Assembly (NCBI GenBank): GCA_028532985.1
Contig: JANCIK010000005.1
Location: 3,664,501 to 3,728,500, forward strand
Direction: 5' to 3'
Source of the DNA: Stropharia rugosoannulata
Lineage: Eukaryota > Basidiomycota > Agaricomycetes > Agaricales > Strophariaceae
DNA: 64,000 nucleotides
Of the stretch, positions 1 through 10,170 are shown piece by piece (position 1 is the first letter of the stretch; each line of letters starts with the position of its first letter). The notes below the pieces were generated by a model. The model worked only from the letters and a program-made list of their open reading frames with translations. It was not told where the DNA came from and searched no databases. A program made the translations under genes and the position numbers.

Positions 1-510
1 CCCGGGGGTAAGTTTGTTCATTGGTTATAGCGATTGGATACTTATATACTTACAATGACCGCGCAGACTGTGTCGTGGTTGCCTGTACAGCATGCGGCGC
101 AGTGCCTTGTTGATTTCATGGACAGTGGCGAGAAAGGTGTATTCCACCTTACCCACCCTTGCCCTGTTTCATGGGAGTCCCTCGCGAACGTGTTAGCTAC
201 GACGCTCGGGTTCCCACTTGTGCCATTCGAGGAGTGGCTAGCGAGGGTCGATACAGTCGCGCAAAATTCAACTAAGCCGGACGACGGTGTTGAGATACAG
301 ACAGTATCCGCATTGCGGTTTCTCCCCCTGTATTGGGACGGACTACGTTCAATGGCGGAGGTAGATCGTGAAGTCGATGCATTCGGGCTGCCATCAGTCC
401 CCGTTGAAAAGGCGGCACGGATGTCTGGTGCATTGGAAAATGTCAAGCAACTAGGTTCTGAAGACGTACATGCTTGGGTTCGGTACTGGAAAGCAACGGG
501 ATTCCTTTAG
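1..510 (+). CDS. Thioester-reductase domain protein, C-terminal part (TR copy 1, cut by window edge)
   Basis: The start of the window holds the end of an exon, an intron (GT at 8, AG ending at 66) and a last exon from 67 to the stop at 508-510. This exon encodes the C-terminal part of a thioester reductase (NAD-binding, extended SDR type) as found at the end of NRPS-like adenylate-forming reductases. Landmarks are the segment TVSWLPVQHAAQCLVDF, the HP(C)PVSW motif and the final helix ending near RYWKATGFL. The intron sits at the same place, phase 0 before the 'SWLP' motif, as in the three other TR copies at 15.2, 23.0 and 34.4 kb. It is the most divergent of the four and the only one on the + strand. 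Whether an adenylation domain precedes it cannot be seen here. Confidence 0.8.
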
Positions 511-1040
511 TCTTGTATTTGTTCCACGAGATCATAATTCTAAATATATATTTAGTACATACATGATCTTCTGTCGTATGCACCGCAATGAAAAGCAAAC
601 ACAAGGAGCAGTAGCATACAGGCGACTAAAAATCACTACAACGATCATAAGCTGTATCAAGCCAAGGCGCTGTTTTGCGCACCAATGATTGGAATGATCC
701 TGGATTTATCAAAAGTCATTGGTATTCTTGCCAAGTTTAGGTAATCCCGAGGCGGTCTCTTACGTTTTATCTGGTTGGAAAAGGGAGATTTTTACAGTAT
801 ATTCAAATATGGGTGTCATTATAAGGTTATGGGTTATAATACAAAAGTAAATTAGATGGACTCATGACAATGTAGCGTGAATGATATAGTTAGTACGTCA
901 TAGTTTATGCGGAAATAACTTCGGGAACGCGGATACTCGGCGCTGATTGCTGTCCGAAGTTTCTTGTACCCGGGTATAATGATAGATATTCCGTATTTTA
1001 AACAGAAAGAAGGAGAAGGAGAACAAGGAACAATCGAAGA
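511..1040. other. Intergenic, AT-rich spacer between TR copy 1 and membrane copy 1
   Basis: No exon with convincing coding character was found on either strand. The stretch holds short homopolymer and AT-rich runs only. The promoter of the downstream membrane gene begins after it. Confidence 0.5.
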
Positions 1041-1043
1041 TCC

Positions 1044-1175
1044 GCTGATCCTGCCAGTGCGTAGAGCTGGTATGGCAACGAACAAGGGAATAGGTTTGCC
1101 AACTTCTTTCTCAAGGTTGTACGCTCAGCGTGAGGGGTATTTGAAACAGTGTATATTGGGAAGCCCGAGTATTTA
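1044..1175 (+). promoter_or_regulatory. Putative promoter of membrane copy 1
   Basis: GCTGATCCTGC lies at 1044-1054, and GAGTATTTA lies at 1167-1175, ending 38 nt before the ATG. The same two words occur before membrane copies 2, 5 and 6, with the second at almost identical spacing (38-39 nt), so a conserved upstream element and a TATA-like core are likely. The function is inferred from conservation only. Confidence 0.5.
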
Positions 1176-1212
1176 GCACCAGGCTGTCAAAGAAATGGAC
1201 TGACTAGCAACT

Positions 1213-2534
1213 ATGTCCTCCCCTGCAGATAGTCCCACTATTGATACCATGAAGCAGGATATTAGTGGTGACCTTAACTCCACCTTGTTGCTTGTAATGC
1301 TCACAGGTAATGTTACTTGCCAGCTTAAAATGAACATACAATTCACCAGCCAGACGACGGTTTCAGGAATATATGTCATGGTGTACGTCTACACCATCTA
1401 CCTGTACGGTAAGCAGATACTCGGAGCTTGCTAGGCGGGCTAAAGTTTGCAGCCCAGAGCCTGATATTGATTTTTTTTTGATATGATAGAAACGCAAAAG
1501 AAAAACAGAAATCTCGCTATTGTCTTGGTGCTCTCTGCGCTGTGTGCGATTGTCGTTGCGATAGTGGGGACACAGTGGCGGCTGATGAACTTGACTTTTG
1601 TGGAAAACAGTCATACCATGCAGTCGATTGTTTTGTTTAGCATATTTGGTGATGCGGGCTTGGTTCTGCTGTCGACTATGTTGCAGTATGCGGCTTATAT
1701 TTTGGCAGACGGTCTTTTAGTACGTCCGGGATTGGATCTGGGCGCCTGGTTTAAGGACCGTGTACTGATATTTTTTTGTTTTGTAGTTGTGGAGATGTTA
1801 TGCGGTGCTTGGTAAATCCAAGTTACTATTTTATTTCCCCTTGTTTATGTATGCATGTGAAATAGGTGAGTAAGACGGCCTGTCTACATAATATTTTTGA
1901 TATCCCAACTTTATATAGCTCTTTGCGTCGTTTCCTTGGTGCTGTACGGGATGCAGAAATTTCAGCTCAAGGACTCGCAGCGGCTCGCCTTGTCTTTCAT
2001 CATAGTTACGGGCACGCTGAGCACAGTGACGGCTATTACAAGTATCTCTGCGACTTTCATAATCTGCCTCAAGATATCCGCGTTTTTCGAGGACCGACTG
2101 GGGATGAAGACGAGGTACATGCACATCATCCGCATGCTCGTCGAATCTTCCGCGCTGTATTCTATATGCAGTGTGTTGGTTACAATCGACACCATACTTA
2201 TGGCGGTTTCGCCCACGCCGTTCTCCGCAAATGGGCGCGTTGCGCTAAGCATGTCGGAGTATGTCACGAGTTTGAATATGGTTGCTACTGTAGGTCGTGG
2301 CTGTGTCGGGTGTCTGTGTCTTCGATGTCCAAGTTCTCATGCGCGTGTTTTCTTTCTCTGTCATAGGGGCTTGCGCCAACGCTAATGGTGGCGCAGGTTT
2401 GTCTGTCGTCGGGAGCGGGGTCCGCGGAGGATATTGAGCATACACATCAGCACGTTTCTGCTCTTGAGTTCGACCACCCGAATACCGTTGAGGACGAGCC
2501 TAGAGGGAGCCGCTCATCCGAGTATATAGTTTAA
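1213..2534 (+). CDS. Multi-spanning membrane protein, paralog 1
   Basis: Six exons (1213-1306, 1367-1408, 1490-1719, 1787-1865, 1919-2289, 2367-2534) join in phase to 984 nt, 327 residues. About seven hydrophobic segments are visible: a short polar N-terminus beginning MSSPADSP, TM1 ending TIYLY, a basic loop ETQKKNRN, further helices, the signature LADGLL/LWRC, and a last helix with GLAPTLMVAQ before a polar tail of about 40 residues. This matches a family common in Agaricomycetes and usually left as 'hypothetical protein'. The topology resembles a 7-TM receptor, but no receptor motif is recognised. Exon lengths 42, 230 and 79 are shared with the other full paralogs, apart from copy 2, whose exon 3 is 206 nt. 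The start is chosen because MSSP- is conserved in copies 1, 2, 5 and 6. Confidence 0.85.
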
Positions 2535-3559
2535 GTAAATAATGGAAAAGAGGAGATGAAGCACCTATCTGTGTAGAGCCCCGATGCACTTGTAGTCGAC
2601 TACAGAGTTTCAATGCCAATCGTTGCATGAGGTTTGAAATTTGAATACTTGAATATTTGAATCGTTAAGCTCGTTCAAGGCGACACAGACCTTTCTCGAC
2701 GAGACTGCATTGAAGCGGTGCTCGTTGTGTGCCAACGATTGGCAATGCCGGCTAAGGTTAGTGGCATAAATAACTTGCAGAGCTAACTTGCACCATACAT
2801 AATTTGACTGGTGCTATCTTATGGTAGAGTAGGTTAAAATATCCCAAGTTAGCGAGTGACCCGCATAGGTTACTTGTTAAATTGTTTCTCGTACTTACGA
2901 GCTAGTTTGGCCACCCGTGAGAATAAGTTCGTACAAGTTCGCCGCTTGCGCAGCAATTCGGCATCTCGGCGTCACAGCCACAACAAGTTAGCAGGTTAGC
3001 TCGGCAAGTTACTTTTCTCACGTCGCTGAACCGCGCTGTTGCGACTCGCGTTCAACATATGATAACGCTCTTCCTGGTTGAGCGCTGAATATTGAATACT
3101 CTAAAGTCAGTGAGTGATGGCTTCACTGACTTTGTATCCATCCTTCCGTCGGCTATTGGCTGTGCTCCCCTCCTTCTGAATCTCATTGTATCCATTTCAC
3201 CGAAGCGTCCCTGTTTGCGTCTCTTCTTTGAGCTCCCCTCCTCTGTCTATCTACATTCCTGCCACCTTCGGCTTGTCTCTGCGTATCCGTAGGACTGTTA
3301 CCAGTCATTTAAAAGACTTCTGGCTTATCAGGAAGAAAGGGCCCTGGTCACGCCTGCGCCCCTTTGTCGAGTCTCGCTCCACAGCGCTGCTGACACTCCA
3401 ACCGACCCTATGGCACTCTTGACAGCGCTCACCTTCCTGGAAATGTGTCTCCCCCGAATCTCGCGTTTTTTGCTATCCCCAGATCTCCGTTATTTGCTAA
3501 GTGAACCCCTTGACGAGGCTCACCTTCCCGTGAGCTGCTTCCCCCGACTGTCGTGTGTT
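2535..3559. other. Intergenic region with one short inverted repeat
   Basis: No gene is supported. The words TGCCAATCGTTG (2614-2625) and CAACGATTGGCA (2733-2744) are an inverted pair 107 bp apart, and GTTAGC-like words recur between 2750 and 3010. This may be an old transposon edge, but no target duplication could be placed. Confidence 0.4.
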
Positions 3560-4640
3560 CTTGTGTTGCATGTCTGGTCTGTTTGCTAGGGCCTACGTTG
3601 ATGGGAGGTGCAATGAGCTGTATATTTGCTGTACGCGGCCGGATTCAGCTCAGTGTCCATGGGCTGCTATATGCACTGTCCAGGCCGTCGCTCCCGTTCA
3701 TCTCGCGGCCGCTGTGAGACATCTTCGATAACGGGCTACATGTTCTCCTTCCGGCATGCATGCCGTTTCACTTTATATCCCTGCTGCGATTACAATTTTG
3801 AACGTCAGCTCGTCTGTATGATCCCCACTCCCTCGTCATGCTCCTCTCTGGTATGAACATCACCTCAAACATTGACAAACTCGATGTGTCTCCTCACGCG
3901 CCTCCTTTGCGTATGCATAACCGTCACGGCTGTACTGCTGGTTTTTTTTGCTTCACGTGTCATTCCTAGGCTGTCCTCGCCTCTTACATGCAAAGTAAAC
4001 CGTAAACCGAATATGTTGGTACAGACTCTAGGCGTCTGTCGGGGTCTGCTGCCCCGCTGGCCTTTTACCTGCAGGACGGTGCCCGCTACGTTCCTCCGCT
4101 CCCCCGCAGTAATAGTGATCGATGCCCCCTCAGCTATGTCCGCGCTGTCCGCGCTTATGACGTTCCGGTTCCATCCGCCCATGATGAAGGAGCTGCGTTC
4201 TGCTCACTGTGCCTGCGCTGCTGCATGCGATGCCCGTGTATTGCTTCCTGCAGCTGCCGTTCCCCGGGACAGCACGCGCTGCATCCCGTGTCCGCCCGTC
4301 CGCGCCTCGAATCACTTACCGCACTCACTCCTCCCTAATCCCGTCTCGTCAGTGTATGCGCGCCACCCTTCCCTTCCCCCTCCCCCGGGCAGAATCCCCA
4401 CGCCTCCGACGCCCTCCAGGGAACGTGAGCTGGAGCCGTCGTGTTCGTCTACAGGTCGACACCCACTTTGTTCCACCTACCATCACTCCCTCCTCCTTAG
4501 ACCTTGGACAGGCATCCTGCCACCCTACAGTCGTACCAACCGTTCTCTGCTCCACCTCGTTATGCGACTGTATGCATCCGGTTCGCCCATCATCCGGAGG
4601 GCTTTGCTTCTAGATGGCTTCTCGGGGTAGTTGCTAGTAC
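3560..4640. repeat. C/T-rich dispersed repeat, copy A
   Basis: The + strand is strongly pyrimidine-rich. The 4180-4340 part resembles 26180-26350, sharing 'GAATCACTTACC' followed by a CACTCAC word. The 4365-4600 part resembles 19390-19690, sharing 'CCTCCCCCGGGC', 'CGTACCAACCGT' and 'TATGCATCCGGTTCG'. Long open frames here (for example 3872-4630) come from the base bias and are not genes. The element type is unknown; it has no recognisable protein or terminal repeats. Confidence 0.6.
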
Positions 4641-4855
4641 TATTGTGCTACTTTTCGGTTTGCTCTTTGCTCCCAGCCAGAGGTTTTTGCGCAGATTTAT
4701 CTAGTATTGGAGAATTGGTTGTATCAGCTATCACGATTTACATATTTAATTGCTCACGACGAAGGTGGCGGGTTCTCCATATATGTGGCAGCTTGACCAT
4801 CATAAAAGAAATGGGACATGGCACGTGTGTCCAGATTCTTCGATTTAAATTTATA

Positions 4856-5490
4856 CTACTTCGCCTTGACTTCGTGCTCTGCTGCATACGTTTTGAGGAA
4901 CGGCGCAATCTTCGCTGGAGGAAGGTGTTCTGGAGACAATGACTGTGCATATCGAGTAAGAACCTTAGCTTCATTCTGTTTGGGTTGTCTCGCGCTCTGA
5001 GTCAGCGCTGCCTCTCGTGCAAGAAGGAAGCGCAATGACTGCGGAGCAGAAAATGGGTTACTCTCCGGAATAGGTGAATCAGAAGGCACAGGGTCGTCCA
5101 AGTCTTGATGGACTTCGGGTGTATATATTTCAGAGGTATTCATAACGGACTCCGTAGCTGCAGAGCCCGAAGCAGCACTGTTAACTGTGAAGAGAAAATC
5201 ATCGACTCGTATACCATCACTAGTCAGAAGAGACGGTCAAATCGACTTGATGACGCTGGGTAACCCCTTGATTGAGACGGAGTTTTGCCCTTTCTGTAAA
5301 TCATAGTTAGATTTCTGAGTCACGGCTTGGATATGCATGGTATACCTTCAATTGTAGTGTAAATACTCTCACTACTTCTGCAATGCTCGATTTGGATATT
5401 TTGACTGACTTGACACCGTAATCACTAGCGGTTATGGTGATAATGTCAGCGGGATTGGTTGAGACTATTGCTTTAATAAGTAAGTGGCAA
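4856..5490 (-). pseudogene. DUF4140/DUF4139-family protein, N-terminal remnant
   Basis: Read on the minus strand, exon pieces join into the N-terminal DUF4140 region of the DUF4139 (MuiA-like) family. The segment with SIAEVVRVFTLQLK is followed by an intron (donor about 5347, acceptor about 5297), then KGQNSVSIKGLPSVIKSI, an in-frame TGA, PSLLTSDGIRVDDFLF and the coiled region QSLRFLLAREAALTQSAR. The last part up to the stop at 4856 has the EHLPPAKIAPFL motif usual for this family. The C-terminal DUF4139 beta-barrel domain is missing. No good start codon is found upstream; a TATATAA and MAPI-stop lie there instead. Family assignment is from remembered motifs; a profile search would settle it. 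Confidence 0.55.
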
Positions 5491-5757
5491 GCAGCACTTT
5501 TCTTTGCTTATATAGGCGCCATGAAGCTCGGTACTGGTAGAAGCATTTCGTTTCTCACAAGAAAAGGTGTGTAGAGTAAATGTGAGTCATAATGACGACG
5601 TACTAGACTTCTACTTCTGACACCAAGTTTAGACTGTCCGTGGCAACCGCATTTTAGATTACTATGTAACAGACCAGGGCCGCGATTATTTATTTGGATC
5701 TGTTCCGACTTCGCTGTATGATATAAAATGCCGGCACCACACAGAAGAGGAATGATT

Positions 5758-6923
5758 TCAGGTCAGGATTGCACCCGTCACGTCCGCAAACCAAGCACGC
5801 TGATTATCCGGTGACGCCCAGTCATCAGAATGTCCTAAACAAAACAGTAGTTCATTAGTTCGTGAAAAAGAATGTAATACAAATCGAATAAACAAGAAAG
5901 GCAACAACGGAAGGGGAAGGGGGCCAATAAATGCATTAGTGAGCTTACCACCAAAGAACGTCTGAAAATGCACTCCTTTGACGCCGTTCTCCTTTGAACA
6001 ACGGAGACATACGCCTTTTGCGAGTATAACTGACTTTCCGTCAATGAAAACCTCCACTTCACCTGGAAATCCATGTCAACGAGGATAACATGACGCGTAC
6101 AGCAACCTACCATTGTCGATGCCGACGTCATTTAACTTGACCCTGATTGCTACTGTAACCCAGCTTCCTACTGCATTCTCATGTTTGTAAGCGCCCCGGC
6201 CTACAGACATGCCATAGTCGCTGTTCTCGATGGATCGAGGGGAACAGAAGTAAGTACCTCCTTGTTTTTCTTCATCAGAGGTAGGTATGTGTAAAGCTCG
6301 CCCAAAGCGCTCGCCCTGATATTTTGAAGTCAGAAAAACATCTAATGATGTTGGGAAGACATGTACCTCCACATCGGCCGAAGATTGAAGCATTGGCAGC
6401 GCTCGTCCTGGCGTCCACCCGAGCACCCATACGCTTTATCCCCAGCTCCGCCATCTGCAAAGGGCAATGTCAACGCGTGTTTTGGTACAAGACGCGCATA
6501 ATAGCACTTACATAGGCCCGGCAACTTGCCACCCTTGACCCATTTCCACCCTTTCTGAAGCATCATCCGATACGAGAAGATTACTTCATGAGCCTCCTTC
6601 AGTGCTTCTTGAAAAGCGGGCGGGCCATTCAGATAGAAGCCAAAGCCGCCGGGTATCTTTGCAGAGGGATTGATACTGCCTTTGGGATAGAATGCCTCCC
6701 ACGCAGTCTTGGGAGCTATCGCCTTCTGTGTAGATGACGGAGGTGTAACAACATTATGTGTTGTTTTATTGAACACCTTGTGTACGCCGAGAGGAGCGTC
6801 AGCGAGCTTCACGTTCGTCAGGTGCGGATGCGTGATGCTCTCGCAAGTTGAGAATCCGGTGATGAAACTACAAGACGGGATAAGATGGGAGAGTAAGTTG
6901 ACTGAGTCAGGCGAAGGATCCAT
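5758..6923 (-). pseudogene. Polysaccharide lyase family 14 (glucuronan/alginate lyase-like), one-base frameshift
   Basis: Five exons are visible: 6923-6512, 6454-6367, 6315-6111, 6062-5949 and 5834-5758. They encode a PL14-type extracellular lyase that would cleave uronic-acid polymers. Landmarks are AWEAFYPKGSINPSAKIPGG, GFGFYLNGP, WKWVKGGKLPGLYGG, GCSGGR, CFNLRPMWR, GELYTYLP, SDYGMSVGRGAYK, VAIRVKLND, VEVFIDGKSVI, HFQTFFGG and WASPDNQRAWFADVTGAI. Exon 3 is one base short: the frame runs through GELYTYLPLMKKNKEVLTSVP and then, at a C4 tract near 6251-6258, has to shift to read PRSIENSDYG. So this is either a pseudogene or a sequence error. The 5' end is uncertain: an upstream exon may supply a signal peptide, and the 6923 start is a minimum. 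Confidence 0.75.
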
Positions 6924-7100
6924 TTCAAAGAAAGATCAGGAGAATGCTGGATTACCTTTAGGAACGCTTCACGACGACCTTTAAGTACGACAGCAGGAGG
7001 CCAGGCCCATGACGAAAGGAAACTGAACTGCACCCGCCGGGCCGGACTTTTGATATGAATAATCGGCAAAGGCGGCACCGTGCTATAAGACAAAGAGAAA

Positions 7101-7480
7101 GTGTATGAAGCAAGAGGAACGAGTGGAACAAAATCGGTTGCTGTACTAAAAAATGTTATGAACTTTATCTATCGTTCATCGCTGACAGATAAAGATGTAT
7201 CCTGCTACTACGCAATTATACACTGTCTTCGGATAATGTTGGTAAACGATTTACTCGAACGTCTTCAAAAAAAGAATAATACCACAAATGTCAAGGACTG
7301 GACTGTCAGTACGATAAGCATTAGTGACGAGGTTACGAAGACAATGGCATACGATAACAAAGCACACTGCCAGGGACTTACTTATTTACATTTTTACCTC
7401 AACTTAAACTTAAAGTAACCCACGGTGAATTGTTTCAATGAAATTAAAGTGTAGTGAACTATCCTATTCACAATACGTAT
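7101..7480. other. Intergenic spacer between the lyase and the hydrophobin
   Basis: No gene is supported. The open frame at 7101-7418 on the + strand lacks a recognisable family, splice sites or coding bias. Confidence 0.4.
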
Positions 7481-7492
7481 ACTTGTAAGACC

Positions 7493-7990
7493 TCAAAGGT
7501 TGATGGGAGAACATCCCAAAGCGACAACACCGTTCTAATAATTCGTTATTAGGATCTAACAGAATGTGTTAGGAATATTGTTAAAGAACGTACGAAGGAG
7601 TTGTTAGTGCAGCAAACCGGCTGCGAAGTGCAAGAAGTAGAGCCGACACCAACTGCAGAGATGGGAGAGCATGTAACTGGGCAAAATTTTCAGATACGAA
7701 CAAGGCAAACGTTCAAGAGCAGCTTACCTCCAACCAGACCGGTAACAGAGCCGATGTCAATGTGGAGGAGTCCAATGAGAACTGCAGCAACGCTGCTCAA
7801 GTTGGTCGACTATATATATATAAATGAGAAAATGCTTTAACAGAAGTAGCAGTTCACTTACTTCGGAAGAGGAGTTGCAGCACTGAACAGGTCCAGTGTT
7901 GCACTGGTTAGTAGGGCCACGGGGAATGGCTGTGGCCGCAGCGAAGACGGGAAGAGCCAAGATGAAGGCAGTGGAGAAACGAGCGAACAT
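7493..7990 (-). CDS. Class I hydrophobin
   Basis: Four exons (7990-7862, 7809-7728, 7676-7594, 7534-7493) join to 336 nt, 111 residues. It is a secreted amphipathic protein that self-assembles at air-water or wall interfaces and coats aerial hyphae and fruiting bodies. A signal peptide (MFARFSTAFILALPVFAAAT) comes first. All eight hydrophobin cysteines are present, at about residues 30, 37, 38, 73, 86, 92, 93 and 106, giving C-X6-CC-X34-C-X12-C-X5-CC-X12-C, the class I spacing. The C-terminus GCSPINL is typical. A TATA-like box lies about 97 nt upstream. The gene looks intact and lies between two other genes for secreted products on the same strand. Confidence 0.95.
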
Positions 7991-8086
7991 ATTGGCTGAT
8001 AAAAGAGGGTGGTTTGAGAGGTCTTAGAGAGTTTGCGATGTGTAGAACAGGTATGTTCGACTGAAGAATCAGCCACGCACTCAGAG

Positions 8087-8094
8087 CTTTTATA
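8087..8094 (-). promoter_or_regulatory. TATA box of the hydrophobin gene
   Basis: The minus strand reads TATAAAAG about 97 nt before the ATG at 7990, a normal position for a strongly expressed fungal gene. Confidence 0.6.
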
Positions 8095-8199
8095 CAAGTC
8101 GAGGAGGGTTGGATACATAATCGATACATAATTAGCAACGGCAATTTTAATTACGCTTACTAGCGTCCTTCGAGTGCCATAATATGTGAGGGCATGAAA

Positions 8200-8940
8200 A
8201 ACATGAAACATACACGTGTTTCGGTTATCACTATACTAAGCTTTTCGAAGTTTCCGGGGAGCGTGGTTGAACGACAATTTTAATAATAACTTTCGTGAGT
8301 ATGGAGCCAAAGTTGAGCGCAGTGTGGCTGGACTTGTCACAATACTACGCCTGCTGCCATGAGCTTGGGATGTTCGACAGAAGACATTGACAGTGATAGT
8401 GTGAGCCTACCTTCATGGTTACTCGCGTGGTCTAGTACGTAAGTAAATTCTTGTTGGACTTGGCAGCCAAGGACCAAGAATTAACTAGTGCCGGCGACTA
8501 GAGGTATGTAGTCCTATAAATTTTAATGCAACATGAACATATTTTTAGAAACTTCATGAGTGTTTGTTGTTCCGTTAATATCTTTCCCTTAGACTTCTAT
8601 GCTCCCTCTGCTCTCCCCTGTGAATTGCTAGCATACATCCTTCATGTTATGCGGGACACTCGTTTGTTCCATCTTTTTATACTTTTGTCTCCCCCTGTTC
8701 GCTGTTCCCCTACCATACTCGTAACTCAAGGCTGTAAAATATTTCCTTTGTCTCGGGCCGTGGTCTTTATGTAACATTGGTTTTAAACAAACAAACTATA
8801 TACACCAGGCATTCAAATTTCATAAATATGTATACTCAATCTCCCGCGATCCATCTCATATATTTCTCGTGGAACGTATGACTATTATTCCACGGTATCT
8901 GCCTATCTATATTGTTTCTGTTCAGAGTATGTTCACAAGT
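8200..8940. other. Intergenic spacer
   Basis: AT-rich sequence with a T/C-rich stretch at 8570-8770. No exon or repeat family is recognised. Confidence 0.4.
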
Positions 8941-8961
8941 CAAGCTTTTATTACATACCAA

Positions 8962-9510
8962 TTAGACCGGTGCGTTCTCGTATTCGGCAAGTGCGGTGTA
9001 ATTGTTGGCAAAGTATAACGAAGCGACGGTTTCTGCTGCTCCTTCAAACGTCGGAACCTTGATAGTGCGCTCTTCGCCTTGTAAATCGACGTAGTTGAAT
9101 ACGTCAGGGGTGACGGTACAGTTCTCCGCTGCGACTTTCTCCTCGATGGCGCGGCGGCGGCCTGGGGCTGAGTGAAACCAGCCAAGGGAGCTAGCGCGTG
9201 TGCCACCGCCGTTCCAGCACTTCGTGCCCGGACCGAAGACTGCGAAGACAAAATCGGTACAGATAGAGTTGGACCATCCCTGGCCCTGCGAGCGTGCCGG
9301 GAGGCCGTTGAATTGGGCGGAGAAGCCGAACCCGGTGGGCATTTGGCAGCAGAGCCCGCCTTTGTCTTTGCAGCTGAAGGAGCTGCCTTTGCACGAGCGG
9401 GTGTCGGAGTAGCCGGTGTATGTTACTGTCTCCTGGGCGAAGACGTGTGTTGTGAGCAGGGAAAGGGCGGTGATTATGCTGAGGAATTGGTGGGTGAGTT
9501 TGAACTGCAT
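8962..9510 (-). CDS. Small secreted cysteine-containing protein
   Basis: A single-exon frame of 182 residues. A clear signal peptide (residues 1-25, ending THVFA|QE) is followed by a cysteine-rich segment with SCKGSSFSCKDKGGLCCQM and, further on, ICTDF and TKCWNGGG. The tail is acidic and contains NCT and NYT sequons. The family is not named; it resembles small secreted proteins of wood- and soil-living basidiomycetes. TATAAATA lies 98 nt upstream. A second, broken copy lies at 17481-17720, and the duplication extends into the 5' flank (9688-9900 resembles 17725-17960). It is intact and probably expressed and secreted. Confidence 0.85.
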   Translation of the reverse strand: MQFKLTHQFLSIITALSLLTTHVFAQETVTYTGYSDTRSCKGSSFSCKDKGGLCCQMPTGFGFSAQFNGLPARSQGQGWSNSICTDFVFAVFGPGTKCWNGGGTRASSLGWFHSAPGRRRAIEEKVAAENCTVTPDVFNYVDLQGEERTIKVPTFEGAAETVASLYFANNYTALAEYENAPV

Positions 9511-9607
9511 GATTTGATATGTATGGGGTCGTAGTGCAGTGGTAATGGTGGTGGTACTGGCTGGTGTGCTGGAGCTGGTTGGATGTCTGGTAGATTTTGA
9601 GCCAGGG

Positions 9608-9615
9608 TATTTATA
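9608..9615 (-). promoter_or_regulatory. TATA box of the small secreted protein gene
   Basis: The minus strand reads TATAAATA 98 nt before the ATG at 9510. In the duplicate at 17.5 kb this segment has been deleted. Confidence 0.55.
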
Positions 9616-9687
9616 CGTACTGAGGTGCGAAGACAGAACAATGTTCGAAATTTGCGGTTATCGAAACCAGCGCATAATTCTGCGTTG

Positions 9688-10170
9688 AGGAGACGCCAAG
9701 GCAGCGCGACAGCTGCAGTAATATGCTAGCCCTATACACACAATCACCCACAAGTGATGGGCCTCAACCTTGGCGCCCACAAGCTATTTATGGACAACAA
9801 CATACATACCGCAATCAAACGTGAACGAAGGCTGTTTCATTGAACTAAATTAAGAGGACCGGTAGAAGTGTAGTTGCAGGAAGGATGGCTGGTGGTATTG
9901 CGCTTCCCGCCCTTTCCGGACGTTGTGTGCCAAGAGCTTCGCGAGCTAAGAGGACAATGAAGAGATGTAAGCATGTACTTGCATGGGACGGCATACCGAG
10001 TATTTGAGTGAGCGAGAGAGCAGTGTAAGTTGCGACGCAGGATCAGAGGATGTATGAGGATAGTATGGAAGGGTTGGTGGAAAATAAATCTTTTTAAGGG
10101 CCGGATATCAGAGGAGGATCCGGACAATACGGATTATTGTTCGCCGAGAATTCTGTATATGGAAGGTGTT
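9688..10170. repeat. Duplicated 5' flank of the small secreted protein gene
   Basis: The stretch from 9688 to about 9900 matches 17725-17960, with shared words such as 'CAAGCTATTTATGGAC' and 'AATTAAGAGGA'. A further piece at 10090-10140 ('GATCCGGACAATACGG') matches 18440-18475. It shows that a segment of more than 1 kb was duplicated and then diverged. Confidence 0.6.

Noticed and set aside
3872..4630. 252-codon open frame on the + strand
   Set aside because: Lies in the C/T-rich repeat; open because of base bias, with no domain and with other frames equally open.
6220..6260. Short intron that would repair the PL14 frame
   Set aside because: The only GT-AG option is about 37 nt and would remove the conserved SIENSDYG codons; a one-base deletion explains the data better.
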